DNA of 64,000 bases from Centrapalus pauciflorus. Its lineage: Eukaryota > Streptophyta > Magnoliopsida > Asterales > Asteraceae. How positions within the stretch are numbered: the stretch's first letter is position 1; the number at the start of each line of letters is the position of its first letter. The DNA lies in contig JAANYP010009682.1 of NCBI GenBank assembly GCA_020465985.1, forward strand, positions 1 through 64,000, read 5' to 3'. Below the pieces are notes generated by a model. The model saw only the letters and a list, made by a program, of their open reading frames with translations, was not told where the DNA came from and did not search any database. The position numbers were made by a program, and so were the translations under genes. This document shows positions 33,999 through 44,744 of the stretch, piece after piece.

Positions 33999-35215
33999 GG
34001 GTTAACCATATGATACCATGTTTATTTGGTTCCAGGCATGTTTTGTCCTTTTTAATAACCAGACTTCATCAACCCTTACAACCTTTTATTTGTAATTACA
34101 CATTTGCATTAATTTTACACACACCAGGGTGCGTTCTCGAAAGGGCAACTCAGCCATACCCTAAACTCCATAAAGTCTAAGTCGGCCAGGTGTCATTGAC
34201 ATCGACCCTTCACATGAATTCCAATCTGATTTGGAAACTGAGATAAGTAAAGAGTTACTTTCTTTAACATACCCTTCGTACATATATTGGTGTGTTTATT
34301 TAGTTCCAGACCTGTTTTGTCTTTTTTTATATCCAAATTTGCCATCATCTTTGTGATTATTACTGTCACCAAAATCATTGATGCGTGTGAGTAGCATGTA
34401 ATTATTGGATACATATTACAAACAGAACTTAAGTGAATGGGGTAATATGAAATATACCATGTTTATTTGGTTCCAGACATGTTTTGTTTTTTTAAATAAC
34501 CAGACTTCAACAACCCTTCCAACCTTTTATTTGTATTTACACATTTGCATTAATTTTACACACACTAGAGCGCGTTCTCAAAAGGGCAACTCAACCACAC
34601 CCTAAACTCCATAAAGTCTAAGTTGGTAAGTGTCATTGACATTGACCTTCCACATGAATTCCAATCTGATTTGGCAACTGAGATAAGTAACGAGGTACTT
34701 TCTTTAACATACCCTTCATACATGTATTGGTGTGTTTATTTGGTTCCAGGCCTGTTTTGTCTTTTTTATAACCATATTTGCCATCAACTCTGTGATTATT
34801 ACAGTCACAGAAATCATTGATGTGTGTCAGTAGCATGTAATTATTGGATACATATTACAAACAGAACTTAAGTGAATGGGGTAATATGAAATATGAAGGT
34901 TGAATTCAAATCTATTTGTGCTTACAAATCATGTTTCTCATTCTATGCTACTCCTTTTGTACATGTTTATGTTACTGTTTCATTAAAAGTTCATCAATTC
35001 TTCCAACCTTTTATTTGAATTTACACATTTTCATTAATTTTACACACACCAGGGTGCGTTCTCGACAAGACAACACAATCGTACCCTAAACTCCATATAG
35101 TCTAAGTGGGTAGATTTCATTGACATCGACCCTCCATATCAATTTCGATCTGATTTGGAAACCGAGATAACTAAAGAGGTGCTTTCTTTAACATACCCTT
35201 TACACATGTATAGTC
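33999..35215 (+). repeat. Triplicated unit of about 440 bp with an exon-like core
   Basis: Units start near 33999, 34440 and 34879 (third shortened). Each has GTTTATTTGGTTCCAG, an acceptor-like TTACACACACYAG, GCGTTCTCRA-AGGGCAACTCA-like coding-type sequence, GTCATTGACATCGACC and TTTCTTTAACATACCCTT. The most intact reading resembles VIDIDP-HEFQSDLETEISKE-LSLTYP. In the third unit it continues past a stop to MNLIKCRHTDIVDIDDSDDE (near 35295-35355). This looks like a captured or duplicated gene fragment; the protein was not recognised. Confidence 0.6.
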
Positions 35216-36525
35216 GAAATAAAACTTTGCCAACCACACTAACGTATCAGCAATAACAGATTGCCCTCTTCGAGAAGCAAGGCAAACGTGGAATGAACTT
35301 GATAAAGTGTAGGCATACGGATATCGTTGACATCGATGATTCAGATGACGAAGCTTCTGAAGGAATCAAGCATGTTGATCATATACCAAATACCAACTAT
35401 AAACAAGTAATTTATCGTCTTCAAGTTTGTCAATTTTAGTTTTTAAGTTAGGTTAGAACTCTTACTTTCCCTATTAGTAAATCCCTTTGTTTTTCTGTGG
35501 CGTCTATATTATTCAATGAACCTAACCAACCAATCAAGGATTTCACAGGATTCATTTGACACTTGGAACAACAACTATCATCTTATCGATGAACCAGATT
35601 CTGAATGTTGTTATGGTGTTGATTAATGGTAATCTATTATTCCCCTATGTGTTGAATTCTATATCTTCATTTGACCTTTCTTTACAATTGAACCATATTC
35701 CTAGGCACGTACTTCTACCTAATTACATTTCACCAGTTGAAAAAAGTCACTAACACAATAGACTTGCTACTAACCCTGTGCTCGTTTTTTTATTTTGAAT
35801 CAGGATCCATCTGGGTGTCATGTGATACTTGACCAACATATTTGACGTGTTTTAGTGGTGCACTTAATAAAGTTAGTCGGTGTTTACATCTTTTGTTGTC
35901 CATCCATGCAGTGTTTAGTTTACTGCATTTCAGTTAGTAGTATTTATTACATATGTTCTCCTTATTTACATTTTTTTTAATGTTTGTATGTTGTTTGTCG
36001 CTTTGCACCCACAAAAACGCAGGTGTCTTCCAACATTATGTATGATGTTTCTTACTATAATTTGATGCTATGTACGCTTTTATATGTGTTAGGTTTTCAT
36101 GTACATTTATTGCTACATTCTCTAACATTCATTGAAGTTGTATATGAATGTTACAACAACAAGACACCTCCTATCGCATACTAACCAACCTTCTACTTAC
36201 AAAGCAATAGTTGATTATGGTATCTGTAATTCGAAACATGTGCCTCAGATATGAAGTCAACCCGGATCTAATGACCCTCTTTACGCTTCCATCAATGATG
36301 AGGTTTGATACGATGGGCCACTCTTTGCTTTTGCATCTATATCGTGGTGCATATCATTCCCACATAGTGCATAAAGAACCAATCAAACCTCACTGCTTTA
36401 TTATACTTTTTCATGAGAACACAACTCATGGTTGGGTCCAACTTTCTTTAGTTATTTGGCAATGTTAGAGGTTTGTCAATAGGTGTTAGGCACAAAAAGG
36501 CCTCAGTCAAACATGCTCTACATCT
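35216..36525. other. Decayed region, possible gene remnants
   Basis: Short exon-like pieces occur, such as VDIDDSDDEASEGIKHVDHI (about 35325-35385) and DSFDTWNNNYHLIDEPDSEC (about 35550-35610), the latter after an acceptor-like TTTCACAG. No continuous gene can be drawn. Frames at 35984-36184 and 36211-36468 have no recognised motifs. Confidence 0.35.
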
Positions 36526-36535
36526 TAGGGGGAGA
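36526..36535 (+). promoter_or_regulatory. Polypurine tract before copia LTR
   Basis: AGGGGGAGAT in TCTTAGGGGGAGATTTT, the usual copia primer for plus-strand synthesis, directly precedes the LTR-like sequence. Confidence 0.65.
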
Positions 36536-37590
36536 TTTTTAATCAAACCTGTTTGATGCACTTGAAGGTAAAATTTAAGGCTGTTTATGCCTTAATGAAA
36601 CCTGAAAAGTGATTTGCAATATCAGCCAAAGTTGTTTACCCTATTGCATTCGTTGCAACAAAGGCAGATTGTCCAATCTGTTCTGTCTGCTGAACAGGCT
36701 GGACATAAACTGTCTACGCTGCTCTGTTCTGTTGAGCAGCTTGGACAGATTCTAAGTGTTCTGTTCTTTGTGAACAGAACCTGTTCTTTGTGTACAGGCT
36801 AAACACTTTATTGAATATGTTTCCAAGTCCTCATGTATTGTTTTTGGCTACAAGATCAATTTACAAGTCGAATACAAAGTGGAAAACAGTAACTGCAAAA
36901 GCCTGCCTACGTTGTTCTGTTACATGAAGACAAACAGATATCTGAAAAGGGTGACAGACCTTTTCTTATATCAAAATGACCTTAACAAAAGAAGAAAGAT
37001 GCAAAGTTGACATTCCTCTTTTGGTTAAAGCCTTATGCAACAGTGACAAAAAGAAAAAGACAAAGATTCTGCCACATGAAGACAAGTCTGCTTTATCAAC
37101 ATGTGCAGAAAAGGTGTTTTGTCTTTTTAAAAAGACATCCCACTTTCTCATTGTCCAATGAAGAAGCTTCACTGAGATTCTCAGTGAGAGTATAAAAGGA
37201 AGCTTCTAAGGATTGTGAGATATCCAAGAGTGTGAAATCAGATCGTGCATTAAAGTGTATTTTTCATGCATGCAAGTCTGCTTGAATATAACAGTACGTG
37301 TGTCTAAGCTGTTCATACTCAAGCTGTCCATCTGTGTCTTGTAAAATCAGTGAGTATAGTCATTGTATCTAGTCTAAGTGTGTCTTAGATTAGCTGAACA
37401 TCTGTTGTATTTGTCATCTCAGCTTGAACCTTTCCGCAGTCAAGCTTGTTTGTAATTAACACTTGTTGATAATATACACAAACATTGAGAAAAGAGTGTT
37501 TAGTTTTAAATTGTTGTATTCAACCCCCCCCCCCCCCCCCCCGCTCTACAGCTTTGAACAATATACTAGGGAAACCTTTTGGGACCTACA
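36536..37590 (+). repeat. Copia LTR, second copy of the 1-971 family
   Basis: Matches 1-971, including CTGAACAGGCTGGACATAAA, the TATAAAA box (37191-37197) and the end GGGACCTACA at 37590. The preceding polypurine tract shows it is a 3' LTR. No pol or gag of the element is visible upstream, so it is the end of a mostly deleted element. The exact start is uncertain (TG at 36550 is possible). Confidence 0.75.
37524..37542 (+). repeat. Poly-C run (19 C)
   Basis: A homopolymer of 19 cytosines where the sister LTR (near 921) has only seven, so it expanded within this copy or reflects base-calling uncertainty. Confidence 0.85.
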
Positions 37591-38036
37591 ATAGGTTTCA
37601 AAACCATTTCACTTTTACCTTCGTTACCTTAACCCGATTGGTTGATATGCATTACAATTACACACATAACAAAATTTCATGTTCGCCTCGAAAATGTTAG
37701 AAATTCAATAGTGCGTTTGCCCAAATTTACTGCGTCATGCAACACACCGCTACTTTGAATCGATTTCGTGCCGAAAACAAAAATTTTATACACTTATTCG
37801 ATAAACCATGCAAAGATGTTTGGTTTTTTCCAACATTAAAAAAGTGAAAAAAACGAAGTTTACGTATTTACTAGTCGGTCAAACATGTCAAATTAATATT
37901 TTTTTAATATGACACAGATACTTTGGGGATTCAAACATTAAAAAAGAATAAAGTTTGTAGTTAATCGCGAAAATAAACAAATTTGATGGGTTTTGGTTAT
38001 TATCAACAGTTAATAAAATGTCTGACTTTTAAAAAA
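37591..38036. other. Spacer with no recognised gene
   Basis: Short coding-like stretch near 37683-37760 (CGTTTGCCCAAATTTACTGC), otherwise AT-rich. Nothing identifiable. Confidence 0.4.
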
Positions 38037-38663
38037 GGAAAAATTATGCAAAAAACCATGAATGTATAAAAAAATTTTGATTAAGTCTCTCTTTCATTTT
38101 TTTTCCTGATAAGTCCCTAAACCAATTAGAACTCATAGAATCAGTCCAAATGTAACATGCAACATTCTTAGCAGGTTACTATGCTTAATCTATTTTACAA
38201 AAAACCATGAAAGTATAAAACTTTTTCGATTAAGTCCCCCGTCCATTTTGCAATTATTATTATTATTATTGAACCGTTTTTTAATTACATTAATATAATT
38301 TATTTGCCAATTTAAATTTTTGAAAAGATTTAAAAGTACTATTTATATTTACTTTGGATTATTAATTTACTTTTATATTGCGATTATTTATTAATGATTA
38401 TATATCATATCATAGTTTATTTAATATTATCATATTCACTAGTTCGAGTTGTTAATTTTCGATAAAAGAAGATGAACTATTTAGATTTTTTTCGATCGGT
38501 TCCAATTCGATTTTTAATTATTCGAACGAAACAAACTTCACTTAACTTTTAATTATTTCGGTTGGATAGATGTATGATTCATTCTGATCTTGAAAAATTG
38601 TACAAACGAAAAATGGTACAATTAATTATTTTATACTTTGATGGTTTTTTGCATAAATTTTCC
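38037..38663. mobile_element. TIR element (MULE-like MITE)
   Basis: Left GGAAAAATTATGCAAAAAAC and reversed right GGAAAATTTATGCAAAAAAC open inverted repeats of about 35 bases. An inner copy of GCAAAAAACCATGAAAGTA-like sequence starts near 38197, so the left end is duplicated inside. Flanks TTTAAAAAA and TTCTAAAAA agree at 7 of 9 positions. Non-coding. Confidence 0.65.
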
Positions 38664-39618
38664 TTCTAAAAATTACACAATTAAAACTTTTAGTAATATG
38701 TTTTTTCAATATAACGATTTTACAATATAATATAGCTGCCGATGCAACTATGTTGACCAATTTTGTTCTCATTTTCCTTGTACATCTGCACTCCTTTTCC
38801 ATACCTAGCCGTGATATACATTAGCACACCCACATCATAGCACTTTATAAAGTTTTCATCCGACTCTGTAGGAATGGAGACACCACGTCTTTTACATTTA
38901 ACTATGCCTTCACGGTTGCCATTCCATTACCGCTGTTTATCCTTCACGCGACCTTTTCTTCATTTATAGTTTTTCCAGTTGAACGCTCTAGGCACAAGTT
39001 AGTTTTTGGCCTTCTTCCTCTTCTGCATCCTCGATTCTGCTACTTAATCGGCCTTTTACTTTCTTCTCTTGTATGTTTCCCACCGACCTTTCACCTGACA
39101 TGTTGCCCTTCAATGTGTGCTCCATTTTACAGTTTTTCTACTCCAACACAACCAGACATACGCACATACAATAGAATATTAATGTTTACCTTTGAGCACC
39201 TGTGATTATATAATACTCCAGTTCCAAATAAGACAATGTCATTTTCAATCTATAATTACTTCTCTATTGGTTGATTAATGCAGTGACACGTTCACATGCT
39301 ACCACTAAATATGACTCGTGTTGAAAGCAATAGGTTAATTTCTAAATTATTCCTATTTTACTGCATTTGTTAGTCATCACCAGTCATTGCAAGCACATTG
39401 CAACCATGAACTGATTGATTTTCACACAAAAAAGTGTTCATTTTTTCTTGTACAAACGCTTATTTGTCTGCGGTTTATGACTGCCTCAATAATCAAGATG
39501 CTTGGGGCCAACATATTAGCATGTTATAATTTATCTATTATTATGTGGTTCTGTGTTCATGTGATAATATGTTGATTTTGGAATTCCTGTATGAAACTGG
39601 ATAAAGTTATAAGTTGGA
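38664..39618. other. Spacer; weak minus-strand coding-like stretch
   Basis: The minus strand near 38985-39110 reads MSGERSVGNIQEKKVKGRLS followed by SRIEDAEEEEGQK before stops. It could be a gene fragment but no family is recognised. The rest shows nothing. Confidence 0.3.
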
Positions 39619-39639
39619 TATATATATATATATATATAT
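39619..39639. repeat. (TA)n border tract
   Basis: Ten TA units directly before the TIR element at 39640-39884. Confidence 0.9.
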
Positions 39640-40005
<366 letters not shown>

Positions 40006-40106
40006 TTCAGAAGAGATATCTTTAACTACTATTACTTAAAATTAATGGTTTGTTTTACATGAACATAACCAATATAAGAGATAGATATATACATAACTAC
40101 ATACCA

Positions 40107-40177
40107 CTGAGGAAGCCAAGTTGGCAACAATTGCCTCAATTTTCTCAGAGTAATCACTCACTGTAGCTTTTGAAACT
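40107..40177 (-). other. Exon-like segment of an unidentified gene
   Basis: Minus strand: acceptor-like GGATGTAG, then 71 bases reading VSKATVSDYSEKIEAIVANL plus ASSV, then the consensus donor CAGTG|GTATGT. With 40297-40364 it could form part of a host gene. The protein was not recognised. Confidence 0.35.
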
Positions 40178-40296
40178 CTACATCCAATATCAAAATCAAA
40201 AACTTATCAAGTTGGGTGCATTATGAAACTCTATGTAGCGTTGAAAAGCAATCAAGTTGTATACACAATCCCCTCAAAGATAAGCATATATATGAC

Positions 40297-40364
40297 CTAG
40301 GCAATCCTTCTAAAGTTTGCTCGGCAGAAAGTTGTTCCAACTGCTCTCTTAGAGTGCCAACATA
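40297..40364 (-). other. Exon-like segment of an unidentified gene
   Basis: Minus strand: acceptor-like TTTTGCAG followed by 68 bases encoding YVGTLREQLEQLSAEQTLEG and a few residues more, then a possible donor CTAG|GTCATA. The TR-GAG element inserted 33 bp upstream of this acceptor. No family recognised. Confidence 0.35.
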
Positions 40365-40397
40365 CTGCAAAACTAATACTCTAAATAAGCATGGTCA

Positions 40398-40687
40398 TGT
40401 TGGAAACAACTCTCTAAAAACAATCATAGGATTTACCGTAACTAATCTTTTATTATAAACAATCTTTGAAATCACACATTACAATCTTTACAATACAATC
40501 TATATATACTAGATGAAAAGGTGCGAGTGAACCGACACAATGGTTCGTGGTACCCTTTCATGAACGGTTGCGACTTTTACGAATAGTTGCAACTCTTCAT
40601 GTTTACAACATGCTATTCTAGGCCCTTATACTTTATACAATTACATATTAAACTCTAAACTATTACATAATCAAGATTAAACTAACA
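40398..40687 (-). repeat. 3' LTR of TR-GAG element
   Basis: 290 bp from TGTTGGAAAC to ACTAACA on the plus strand. It differs from the partner LTR at the sixth base (G for T), the only difference noticed. Confidence 0.95.
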
Positions 40688-40702
40688 TTCTCCCCCTTAA
40701 TC
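40688..40702 (-). promoter_or_regulatory. Polypurine tract of TR-GAG element
   Basis: Minus-strand AAGGGGGAGAA directly before the LTR. Confidence 0.85.
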
Positions 40703-41086
40703 TTGATTGTTCTTCAAGTTTTCAATCTTCTGATCTTCTGTTTGTCTTCAACACTTGCATCTTCTTGCTCGTGTAATCTCAATCTTGCAACACTTGCATC
40801 TTCTTGCTTGTGCAATCTCAATCTTGTTAGGTTCTCTAACTGTGTCTGCATTTGTGTCTCAAATGCTGCATCTGTGTCTCAAATGCGGTCTCTCTATCTG
40901 TATTTGATTTTGCTGAATCAAATCTTCGGTTTCTCTAACCTACTTTAAGAAAAAACGATCTACTCTTGATCAGTTCTTCTTTGAATCTCTATTTTTAAGA
41001 AAAATGATCTACTCTTGATCAGTTTTTCTTTGATTGATCATCTACTCTCGATCAATCATACTCTCTTCGGTCTAAACTCGACCTTG

Positions 41087-41089
<3 letters not shown>

Positions 41090-41139
<50 letters not shown>
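41090..41139. repeat. (CT)n microsatellite in TR-GAG element
   Basis: About 22 CT units between the gag stop and the polypurine tract. Confidence 0.9.
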
Positions 41140-41141
<2 letters not shown>

Positions 41142-41159
41142 TTCTTTCTTGTTATTGAT

Positions 41160-42101
41160 CTAATCTTGATCAATAACCATCAGTAACGTTGGTTCTAAGT
41201 CTTCTTCAATGAGGTTTGAGACTTCTTTTCTATGATCTGGTTCTAAACAATTCTTAGCGTAGTGTCCAAATTTGTGACAATTGTAGCATTCTATCTCTCT
41301 AGTATCTCTTCTTTGGTAGCTTTGATTTCCAGGGTTTCTTCCTCCTTTATCATGACCATCTTTACTTCTGTTATCTCTTGCGAATCTTCCTTGGCCTCTT
41401 CCTTGTGTCTGATTTCTTCCTCCTCGTCTATTGTTGCTTTCATAACTTCTGTCATTTCCTTGATGTGCGAGCAACAACTTCTCACTATAATATTCCTGAC
41501 TATTTTTTCTAAACTTAATCCTTTCTTCGTAAGTCTTAAGTTTTCCGATAATTTCTTCTAACTTTACTGTCTTAAGATCTGCAATCATCTCAATAGTTGC
41601 TACTACTGGTATAAATCTATCTGGTACTGAATTAAGTATCTTCCGTACTTTTGTTTGCTTATCAAATGTTAATCCACATGTTGCAGCCTTCGAAATAATA
41701 CTCATTAACTTTCCTGCAAATGCATCTATCGTCTCATCTTCTTTCATCACTAATTTTTCGAACTCTGATTTTAGTTGTTGCGAGTGTGCTTGTTGTACAT
41801 CTTCTGTGCCAATAAATCTTGATTTTAACGAATCCCAAATTTCTTTTGCTGTTTCACATCCCGCAACTTGCATTTGCAAATCTTCTGGTAACCCTTGAAA
41901 TAGGTATGCTGATGCTGAACTATCCTTTTTTACATCAATCTCATTTGATGTATCTGTTTCTTCTATCAAATCCCAAACTCCATTTGCCACTAATATTTTC
42001 TTCATTCTTAATGCCCATAATGTATAATTTGTATTTTTCAAAATTGGACATTGATATGATGATAATGTTGTTACAACAACATTATTTTTATCTCCTGACA
42101 T
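41160..42101 (-). CDS. Gag protein of TR-GAG copia element
   Basis: Intact 313-residue frame. Residues 15-60 carry the copia Gag start (NYTLWALRMKKILVANGVWD). Residues 75-200 form the UBN2/retrotransposon Gag domain (AKEIWDSLKSRFIG, then a helical core with LNSVPDRFIPVVATIE). A basic RGGRN-type linker follows, and the zinc knuckle is CYNCHKFGHYAKNC (C-X2-C-X4-H-X4-C) near residue 275. Gag packages RNA in cytoplasmic particles. The frame runs straight to a stop after the knuckle with no protease, so it is a Gag-only product. It has no stops or frameshifts, consistent with the near-identical LTRs. Confidence 0.95.
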   Translation of the reverse strand: MSGDKNNVVVTTLSSYQCPILKNTNYTLWALRMKKILVANGVWDLIEETDTSNEIDVKKDSSASAYLFQGLPEDLQMQVAGCETAKEIWDSLKSRFIGTEDVQQAHSQQLKSEFEKLVMKEDETIDAFAGKLMSIISKAATCGLTFDKQTKVRKILNSVPDRFIPVVATIEMIADLKTVKLEEIIGKLKTYEERIKFRKNSQEYYSEKLLLAHQGNDRSYESNNRRGGRNQTQGRGQGRFARDNRSKDGHDKGGRNPGNQSYQRRDTREIECYNCHKFGHYAKNCLEPDHRKEVSNLIEEDLEPTLLMVIDQD

Positions 42102-43343
42102 CCTATTTTAATTAGATTTTCTCTTAAACTCAAAAATAAATCTAAAAAATAATTTAACTTAATTTTTATATCTAACAATTATTTCTCAAATAATTTAATC
42201 TTTTCTAACTAAAATTATAATGGCAAATTTCAAACTTTAATTTATTTTCTAATAAATTAAAATCTAACTTCTAAAATAATAATAATATATATAAACAGAG
42301 AATATATATATTAAAATTAAAAGTTTGGAAAGAAAAAACCTGTTTTTGTTTTTTTTCTTTGTGTCTTTTGTTTGTTTTGTTGGTCTCCCTTCTTCTGATT
42401 TCTCTGGGCCTTCTCCTCTTTTCTTTAAACCCTTCTCTTTGGGCCTATTTGGTGTATCTTCTTCACAAAAGAAACGTGTCTCTGCTACTTCTCTTTTTCT
42501 TTGAACCGATTTTTCTTAATCGGTGTAACCCTTCTCCTCTTGAACCGGTGCAACCCTGATGCTATGCTCGATGAATCGGTGCTATACTCCCTTCCTAATC
42601 GGTGCTCTGTCTCTGTCTATGAATCAGTGCTACCCCTTTGTGATTCCTCTGAATCGGTGCTATGTCTCTTCTCGGATCTGCAAACTGATTTGGGGCAAAA
42701 ACAAGAACCCTAATCGTTGCCTCTATTTGATGGTGGCGATTGGTGGTTCTACGGTGATGGTTCTGCGTTAATGGTTCTGTGATGGTGGTTTCGCGGTGGT
42801 GGTTTTGCCCGTGGTGTTTCTACGGTGGTGGATCTACCCGTGGGTTTTCTCCTTCGGCGGTGGTTCTGTGATGGAGATTCTGTCCGTGGGTTTTCTCCTA
42901 CGGTGGTGGCACTATTTCTGTGGAAATTTTACGGTGGTGCCTTCTCGAATCAGGTTCTATCTTTCTGATTCTTGTTGCCTTCGATTCAGTATGAAACTAT
43001 GCCTTCTTAGGGTTTACAGTATATAATTTTCGATAGGGGCTTACTGTCTTTTTGTGGAAAAATTTGTTGCCTTCGATTCTGTGGGGTTTTGCCTACTGTG
43101 ATGAGAGAAACTTACTGAATTTCTCTAAATTGAATCTTGTCTAGATTCGTCTCTTGAAATCAATCTGATTTCTCTGTTTTGGTGCCGGTTGGTGGTAGAA
43201 TACTTCTGTGTTCTTCTGCCCCGGGTATCAATCTGGCAATCTCTTTGCCAATCTCCTTAACGACGATGTTCTAATCGCCGGGTGTATTTTTTGGATTGTT
43301 TCTCTCGGTAAATGATGAGAATTTCAGGATCTATTGACCTTGC
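42102..43343 (-). other. Leader of TR-GAG element
   Basis: 1.24 kb between primer site and gag. Two small tandem arrays occur, read on the plus strand: GAATCGGTGCTAT-like units (about 42500-42665) and GGTGGTTCTG-like units (42720-42930). No gene is expected in these strings. Confidence 0.75.
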
Positions 43344-43355
43344 GCTCTGATACCA
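43344..43355 (-). other. Primer-binding site of TR-GAG element
   Basis: The minus strand reads TGGTATCAGAGC two bases after the 5' LTR, complementary to initiator tRNA-Met. Confidence 0.9.
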
Positions 43356-43357
43356 AA

Positions 43358-43647
43358 TGTTGTAAACAACTCTCTAAAAACAATCATAGGATTTACCGTA
43401 ACTAATCTTTTATTATAAACAATCTTTGAAATCACACATTACAATCTTTACAATACAATCTATATATACTAGATGAAAAGGTGCGAGTGAACCGACACAA
43501 TGGTTCGTGGTACCCTTTCATGAACGGTTGCGACTTTTACGAATAGTTGCAACTCTTCATGTTTACAACATGCTATTCTAGGCCCTTATACTTTATACAA
43601 TTACATATTAAACTCTAAACTATTACATAATCAAGATTAAACTAACA
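43358..43647 (-). repeat. 5' LTR of TR-GAG element
   Basis: 290 bp, plus strand TGTTGTAAAC to ACTAACA, partner of 40398-40687. Confidence 0.95.
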
Positions 43648-43652
43648 GGTCA

Positions 43653-44436
43653 AACATCAATGAATTTACAAAATGGGTGACAAATTAATTAAACTTCGAA
43701 TGTGTTTGGATGTGCATTTAAACTGATTATTGAAATGAGTATTTAGATAAACTGATTATGATTTTTCTGTTTATTTGGTTGCAAACCTAGCAAAATATAT
43801 ATGTAACTACTGGCGATAAGAAAACAGAATATTGAGATACAAATATAAATTATCTGATTCTAGAGTAGCAGTAATTGCTCTGACACATCCAATAAGGCAA
43901 AGAATCCTAATTGGCAGGGGAATTCAATATCCCTACAAACTAATTTAAAGATATAACTATAATAGCAAGAATTAGGTCAGCTTCTATGGTAAGAAAAAGA
44001 ACACAATTCGTAGACTTACTACTAAGAATAATGGAAAACTCATTAGGGTTAATTGATGATACCTTATCAATTTTAGGATTGAGATTTGTTGTTTCTGCAT
44101 ATGTGCTTTTAGATTTTATTTCCATATAGTAAAGGTATACAAGTTCTGTTGTCCACAACCCATTGTCATAAACCGCAGATAACTAAATGTTAATTGGTAG
44201 GGTTGCAATGTCTCTTATATACAACTTTACGACTTCTAATAACACATGAAATACATAACTATAATAAGTTTATTAAAATGATAGGTTATTTCCCTTTCTG
44301 TGCTTTTTCTTTGTAAAGATTTATATTACTTTCCCATTCATAGTCCGACTCCATCAACACGAGTCCGTATCCCACGAAAATTTCACCTCTTGGCTTCCTT
44401 GAAACCTCATCAACTCGATTGGACAATCAAGGTTCT
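43653..44436 (-). other. Spacer with possible exon near 44330-44420
   Basis: The minus strand near 44420-44330 reads VDEVSRKPRGEIFVGYGLVL and MESDYEWE before a donor-like GGGAAA|GTAAT. It may belong to the same unidentified gene as the 40.1-40.4 kb pieces. The 72-residue frame at 43940-44158 has no recognised motif. The rest is AT-rich. Confidence 0.3.
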
Positions 44437-44441
44437 TGTTA

Positions 44442-44698
44442 TGTAACATCCCGTTTTCAAAGTTATTGTATGTAATTATGCTAGTGGATGTTTAAATTAT
44501 TATTATTATTGCGTTGGCCCAATTGTCTTTCTATTAGTGGATCGATATGTGTCGGGATTGCGAATTACGTGTCGTTGTGTCGTTAATTTAGTGGATTAAT
44601 TGTGATTATGAGTTCGTGGATTTAAATGGGTTAAGGGGATATTAATTGTGAAAGTGGGATATCAAGTTCGGGTTAATGGGTCCGTGGCTTCTAAAAAT

Positions 44699-44744
<46 letters not shown>

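Larger units (their letters stand above)
40398..43647 (-). mobile_element. Young gag-only copia element (TR-GAG type), 3.25 kb
   Basis: Two 290-bp LTRs (40398-40687; 43358-43647) differ by one base in the part compared. A target duplication GGTCA is exact on both sides (40393-40397; 43648-43652). On the minus strand: LTR, tRNA-Met-type primer site, 1.25-kb leader, intact gag (42101-41160), a (CT)n-rich spacer, polypurine tract and LTR. No pol is present, so it must rely on enzymes of another copia element. Elements with terminal repeats and Gag alone are described in plants as TR-GAG. Confidence 0.95.

Noticed and set aside
33694..35215. CRISPR-like or satellite array
   Set aside because: Units of 135 and 440 bp occur only two or three times, with no short direct repeats and unique spacers; the DNA is eukaryotic.
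36211..36468. 85-residue frame upstream of the copia LTR as pol remnant
   Set aside because: No reverse transcriptase or RNase H motif; sequence does not match the copia pol at 55.9-57.6 kb.
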